Of a stretch of DNA of 28,403 nt, positions 24,972 to 28,403 are shown piece by piece (position 1 is the stretch's first letter; each line of letters starts with the position of its first letter). The notes beneath the pieces were generated by a model, which saw nothing but the letters and a program-made list of their open reading frames with translations, was not told the DNA's origin and did no database searches. This DNA is from Actinomycetes bacterium (GTDB taxonomy: Bacteria; Actinomycetota; Actinomycetes; Actinomycetales; Microbacteriaceae): NCBI GenBank assembly GCA_023428065.1, contig JAEYZI010000072.1:1-28403 (forward strand), in the 5' to 3' direction. Both the position numbers and the translations under genes were made by a program.

Positions 24972-26405
24972 TCAGCGTAGCGAGGCGCCGGGCGCCCCCG
25001 GCGTCTCGGCACGCGCCGCCGCGACGAGCTCGCGGTAGGCGATCGCCGAGTCCTTGAGCGTGCGCTCCTGCGTGTCGTAGTCCACCCGCACGAGCCCGAA
25101 CCGCTTCGCGTACCCCCACGCCCACTCGAAGTTGTCGAGCAGCGACCAGTAGAAGTACCCGCGCACGTCGACGCCGCGCGAACGGGCCTCGGCCACCGCG
25201 TCGAGGTGATCGCGCAGGAACCGCACACGGTCGGCGTCCGGCACCGAGCCGTCGGGGGCCACGACGTCGTCGAACGCCGCGCCGTTCTCGGTCACGAAGA
25301 CGGGGATGCCGGCGGGCCCCGTGTAGTCGCGCTGCACGCGCTCGAGCAGCTCGACGAGCCCGTGCGGCTCGATCTCCCACCCCATCGCCGTCCGGGGCGC
25401 GCCCGTCGGATGCCAGTGGATGCCATCCGAGGCGGGGAAGGGCGACCCCGTCTCGCGCGCGGTCGGCGCCTCCTGCCGCTGCTCGACCTCGGGCGGCAGC
25501 AGCGACACCGTCTCGCCGTGGTAGTAGTTCACGCCGAGGAAGTCGAGCGAGCCCCGGATGATGTCGAGGTCGCCGCCCTGCACGACCTCGTCGATCCCGA
25601 ACGGCGCGAGATCGGCACGCACGTCGTCGGCGTACTCCCCGCGGAAGAGCGGGTCGAGGAAGAAGCGGTTGAACTGGCCGTCGATGCGGCGCGCCGCGTC
25701 GAGGTCGCCCGCGTCGTCCGGCCGCAGCGCCCGCACGGGCGCGAGGTTGAGCGTGATGCCCACCTCGGCGGCGCCCGCCGAGCGCAGCGCCGCGGCCGCC
25801 ATCCCGTGCGCGAGCAGCAGGTGGTGCCCCGCCGCGACGCCGTCGGATGCCGACCGCCGCCCCGGCGCGTGCGCCCCCGCCGTGTAGGAGAGGAACGACG
25901 AGCACCAGGGCTCGTTGAACGTCGTCCACGTGTCGAGGCGATCGCCGAGCGCACCGTGCACGGCGAGCGCGTACTCCACGAAGCGCTCCGCCGTCTCGCG
26001 CGCCGGCCAGCCGCCGAGCTCCTCCCGCGCCTGCGGCAGGTCCCAGTGGTAGAGAGTCGGCCACGGACGGATGCCGGCCTCGAGCAGCGCGTCGACGAGC
26101 CGGTCGTAGAAGGCGAGCCCCGCGGGGTTCACGGCCGCGTCATCCGGAACCACGCGCGCCCACGAGATCGAGAAGCGGTACGCGTCGAGGCCGAGCCCCT
26201 TCATGAGCGCGACGTCCTCCGGGTAGCGGTGGTAGTGGTCGCACGCGACCGACCCGTCGTCGCCGTCGATCACCGCACCCGGTACGCGGCAGAACGCGTC
26301 CCAGATGGAGTCGCGCCGGCCATCAGTCCACGCGGCGCCCTCGATCTGGAACGCCGCCGTCGCCGCGCCGAACACGAAGTCGCGCGGGAGTGCAGTCAGG
26401 CTCAC
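24972..26405 (-). CDS. GH1 beta-glucosidase
   Basis: 477 aa, the usual length for glycoside hydrolase family 1. GTG 26405 overlaps the permease stop by 4 nt (GTGA) and leads directly into the family start LPRDFVFGAATAAFQIEGA. The catalytic pair is present: acid/base Glu165 in TFNEPW and nucleophile Glu373 in VTENG. Other family marks are YRFSISWARV (76-85), TLYHWDLPQ (117-125), GVNYYHGE (291-298) and YFYWSLLDNFEW near the end. There is no signal peptide, so it hydrolyses imported aryl- or oligo-beta-glucosides such as cellobiose inside the cell. Partners are the two upstream permeases and the LacI regulator just downstream. The exact substrate cannot be told from sequence; beta-galactosidase or beta-fucosidase side activity is common in GH1. 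Confidence 0.96.
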   Translation of the reverse strand: MSLTALPRDFVFGAATAAFQIEGAAWTDGRRDSIWDAFCRVPGAVIDGDDGSVACDHYHRYPEDVALMKGLGLDAYRFSISWARVVPDDAAVNPAGLAFYDRLVDALLEAGIRPWPTLYHWDLPQAREELGGWPARETAERFVEYALAVHGALGDRLDTWTTFNEPWCSSFLSYTAGAHAPGRRSASDGVAAGHHLLLAHGMAAAALRSAGAAEVGITLNLAPVRALRPDDAGDLDAARRIDGQFNRFFLDPLFRGEYADDVRADLAPFGIDEVVQGGDLDIIRGSLDFLGVNYYHGETVSLLPPEVEQRQEAPTARETGSPFPASDGIHWHPTGAPRTAMGWEIEPHGLVELLERVQRDYTGPAGIPVFVTENGAAFDDVVAPDGSVPDADRVRFLRDHLDAVAEARSRGVDVRGYFYWSLLDNFEWAWGYAKRFGLVRVDYDTQERTLKDSAIAYRELVAAARAETPGAPGASLR

Positions 26406-27313
26406 GCCTTCACCGCCCCCTGCATGATGCCCGACACGAGCTGCTTGCCCGCCACCACGAAGAGCACGAGGAGCGGCACGGTCGCGACGAGCGTGCCCGC
26501 GAGCACGACCGAGTAGTCGACGAAGTAGTTCGCCTGCAGGAGCGAGAGCGCCACCGGCAGGGTCGGGTTCTGCGGGGTCAGCACGATGAACGGCCAGAAG
26601 AAGTTGGTCCACGTCGCGACGAAGGTGAACAGGGCGAGCATCGTCGCGGCGGGGCGCGCGATGGGCAGCGCGATCGACCAGAACGAGCGGAACGCGCTCG
26701 CGCCGTCGACGCGCGCCGCCTCGATCACCTCGTCGGGGATCGCCTGGGTGATGTACTGCGTCATCCAGAACACCCCGAACGCGTTCACGAGCGCGGGCAC
26801 GATGATCGCCTGCATGGTGTCGATCCAGCCGAACTGCGCCATGAGCAGGTAGAGCGGCACGACGCCGAGCTGCGTCGGCACCGCCATCGTCGCGACGATG
26901 AAGACGAGCAGCGGCCCGCGCCCGCGGAACCTGAGCTTCGCGAACGCGTAGCCGGCGAGCGTCGAGAAGAACACGACGGATGCCGACACCGTCACCGAGA
27001 CGAGCAGCGAGTTGCCGAGCGCCTTCCAGAAGTTGACGGCCGGGTTGGTGATCGCCGCGTACGCGTTCTCGATGAAGTGCGCCCCCGGGAACCACGACAG
27101 GTTCGGGTCGCGCGCCGAGGTCGAGTCGCCCGACGCCACGAGGAACGACCAGTACAGCGGCAGGACGCTCACGACGAGCACGACGCCGAGGAACGCGTAG
27201 CCGAGGATGCCGGGCTTGCGTTGCGCGACCGTGAGCCGACGCATCCGGCGGCGCCGGTTGCGCGCCGCCTGCGCGGGGGAGAACACGGGGATCGGGGCGG
27301 GGCCGGCGGTCAC
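26402..27313 (-). CDS. CUT1 ABC sugar transporter permease (MalG/UgpE-like)
   Basis: 303 aa from GTG 27313, which overlaps the previous stop by 4 nt and follows AGGAGG by 7 nt. A basic cytoplasmic N-terminus (RNRRRRMRR) is followed by about six transmembrane helices. The EAA loop that contacts the ATPase is EAARVDGASAFRSFWSIALP (199-217 region, Asp203-Gly204), and the C-terminus ends GIMQGAVKA, as is typical of the MalG/LacG branch. It pairs with the preceding permease to form the membrane channel. No ATPase gene is in this operon segment; such CUT1 systems in actinobacteria usually share a common MsiK-type ATPase encoded elsewhere (established for Streptomyces, inferred here). Confidence 0.94.
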   Translation of the reverse strand: MTAGPAPIPVFSPAQAARNRRRRMRRLTVAQRKPGILGYAFLGVVLVVSVLPLYWSFLVASGDSTSARDPNLSWFPGAHFIENAYAAITNPAVNFWKALGNSLLVSVTVSASVVFFSTLAGYAFAKLRFRGRGPLLVFIVATMAVPTQLGVVPLYLLMAQFGWIDTMQAIIVPALVNAFGVFWMTQYITQAIPDEVIEAARVDGASAFRSFWSIALPIARPAATMLALFTFVATWTNFFWPFIVLTPQNPTLPVALSLLQANYFVDYSVVLAGTLVATVPLLVLFVVAGKQLVSGIMQGAVKA

Positions 27314-28290
27314 GAGCGGCCTCCTTCCGTCGAGATGCGGCGAGACGCCGCGAGGTTGATGAGGCCGATGATCGCGATGACGAGGAACAGCAGCCACGCC
27401 ACGGCGGACGCCTTGCCGAAGTCGAAGCGGTCCCAGCCGAGGTTGTAGAGGTAGAGCGTGAGGGTCAGCCACTGCGAGTCGGAGCCGCCCTGCCCGAACT
27501 GGTCGTAGAGCCGGGGCTCGTCGAAGATCTGCAGGCCGCCGATCGTCGAGGTGATGATCACGAAGATGAGGGTCGGGCGGATGCCGGGGATCGTCACCGA
27601 CAGGAACTGCCGCACGCGGCCGGCGCCGTCGATGACCGCCGCCTCGTAGTAGTCGCGGGGGATCGCCTGCATCGCGGCGAGCAGCACGAGCGCGTTGTAG
27701 CCCGTCCAGCGGAAGTTCACCATCGTCGCGATCGCGACGTGGCTCGCGAGCGGGTCGACGTGCCACCGCACGGGCGGGATGCCGAACACGCCGAGCAGGT
27801 TGTTGATCGCCCCGAACTGGTCCGCGAAGAGCTGCCCGAAGATGAGCGCGACGGCGACGGGTGCGACGACGTAGGGGAGCAGCACGCCCATCCGCCAGAA
27901 CGTCTTCGCCCGCAGGTTCGTGTCGAGGGCCGACGCGATGAGCAGCGCGACGATGATCTGCGGCACCGAGGAGAGCAGGAAGATCGAGATCGAGTTGCGC
28001 AGCGCGATCCAGAACTTCTTGTCGCCGAGCACCGAGGCGAAGTTCTCGAAGCCCACGAAGCCCCCGTCGCCGCCGATGAGGCTCCACTCGTGCAGCGACA
28101 CGTACGCCGTGTAGGCGAGCGGGAACAGCCCGACGACGGCGAAGAGGATGAAGAACGGCGAGATGTAGACGTAGGGCGTCGCCTTGTAGCTGAAGTTCGC
28201 GAAACGCTGGGCGGGGGTGAGGGGCGCGCGCCCCTGGGGTTCGGGCCGGGGCTGGGGTCGCCGCTGCGGTGCGGCGGTCTGCGTGGTCAT
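27310..28290 (-). CDS. CUT1 ABC sugar transporter permease (MalF/UgpA-like)
   Basis: 326 aa from ATG 28290, with GAGGAC about 8 nt upstream as ribosome site. The first 35 residues are Pro/Arg/Gln-rich and cytoplasmic. Six or so membrane spans follow, beginning YVYISPFFILFAVVGLFPLAY (approximate, residues 40-60). The EAA loop is YYEAAVIDGAGRVRQF (215-229; Asp221-Gly222), followed by TIPGIRPT. It forms a heterodimer with the next gene's product to import an oligosaccharide, probably a beta-glucoside given the GH1 enzyme downstream. The solute-binding protein gene normally precedes this permease and should lie just beyond the window. Confidence 0.94.
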   Translation of the reverse strand: MTTQTAAPQRRPQPRPEPQGRAPLTPAQRFANFSYKATPYVYISPFFILFAVVGLFPLAYTAYVSLHEWSLIGGDGGFVGFENFASVLGDKKFWIALRNSISIFLLSSVPQIIVALLIASALDTNLRAKTFWRMGVLLPYVVAPVAVALIFGQLFADQFGAINNLLGVFGIPPVRWHVDPLASHVAIATMVNFRWTGYNALVLLAAMQAIPRDYYEAAVIDGAGRVRQFLSVTIPGIRPTLIFVIITSTIGGLQIFDEPRLYDQFGQGGSDSQWLTLTLYLYNLGWDRFDFGKASAVAWLLFLVIAIIGLINLAASRRISTEGGRS

Positions 28291-28338
28291 GTGGCGTCCT
28301 CGGATGCGGTGCGGCGTGCGCGGGTCGGGTGGGGTGGT

Positions 28339-28380
28339 GGGGGGGGGGGGGGGGCCCCCCCGCCGCCCCCCCCCCCCCCC
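28339..28380. repeat. G16/C15 homopolymer hairpin, probable assembly or sequencing artefact
   Basis: Sixteen G (28339-28354), seven C, a short GCCG spacer, then fifteen C (28366-28380). It lies 50-90 nt upstream of the permease start, where the gap after a solute-binding protein gene would be. A strong natural hairpin is possible, but a pure G/C tract like this is more typical of unresolved or miscalled sequence. Confidence 0.5.
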
Positions 28381-28403
28381 GCGCCTGGAGCGTCGGCCCG
28401 AGC

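Noticed and set aside
26390..27448. A 352-aa plus-strand open frame over the permeases
   Set aside because: Arg/Glu/His-rich repeat-like composition produced by antisense reading of membrane-protein codons.
24967..28290. A LacI/CebR-type operator (TGGGAGCGCTCCCA-like) inside the sugar operon
   Set aside because: No such 14-bp palindrome was found in the intergenic junctions, which are all overlaps or 4 nt long.
1..28403. CRISPR arrays, tRNA or rRNA genes, integrases, transposases
   Set aside because: No spaced direct repeats, no cloverleaf-like segments with CCA/TPsiC features, and no recombinase motifs were found by eye on either strand.

Overview
The window is GC-rich DNA with actinobacterial features: frequent GTG starts, chains of GTGA/ATGA/TGATG overlaps between genes, and TAnnnT -10 boxes placed about 7 nt before start codons (leaderless style). 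Abundant GGATGC motifs, a large helicase ending in an MTES_1575-type nuclease, and a hairpin repeat of the 'GGTTTCGA...TCAACC' kind point to Microbacteriaceae. That family-level placement is inference.

Layout. (1) 2-4457 (+): the 3' part of a PLD-superfamily (HKD) protein, overlapping by 4 nt a large SF2 helicase that carries one apparent 1-nt deletion near 1980. (2) 4467-13343 (-): a five-gene type I restriction-modification operon, read right to left. It encodes a 658-aa wHTH protein resembling a methylase without catalytic motifs, then hsdM, hsdS, a cytosolic-type 5'-nucleotidase, and hsdR. The last four genes are joined by 1-4 nt overlaps. (3) 13344-14760: a divergent control region with a 20-bp inverted repeat, then a DUF2130-type protein (+). 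(4) 14916-21798 (-): a 2110-aa protein with HEPN/Swt1-like, transglutaminase-like, DUF4011, SF1 helicase, PD-(D/E)XK and DUF3320 regions. It is followed by a small coiled-coil gene that also shows a 1-nt frameshift. (5) 22012-23807 (+): an uncharacterised helical protein and a TspO/MBR-like membrane protein, the latter with a probable leaderless promoter. (6) 23927-28290 (-): a sugar-uptake operon of two CUT1 ABC permeases, a GH1 beta-glucosidase and a LacI regulator; the solute-binding protein gene is presumably just outside the right edge.

The first 21.8 kb reads as a defence island: PLD plus helicase, type I RM with two accessory genes, DUF2130, and a HEPN/helicase/nuclease giant. The last 6 kb is ordinary carbohydrate metabolism. 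No integrase, transposase, tRNA, rRNA or CRISPR array was seen. The most unusual element is the RM operon, which encodes an HAD-fold 5'-nucleotidase between hsdS and hsdR and starts with a methylase-like, apparently SAM-motif-less DNA-binding protein. Two single-base deletions, both in C runs, plus a G16/C15 tract at the right end, suggest some homopolymer error in the assembly, so the two frameshifted genes may be intact in the cell.
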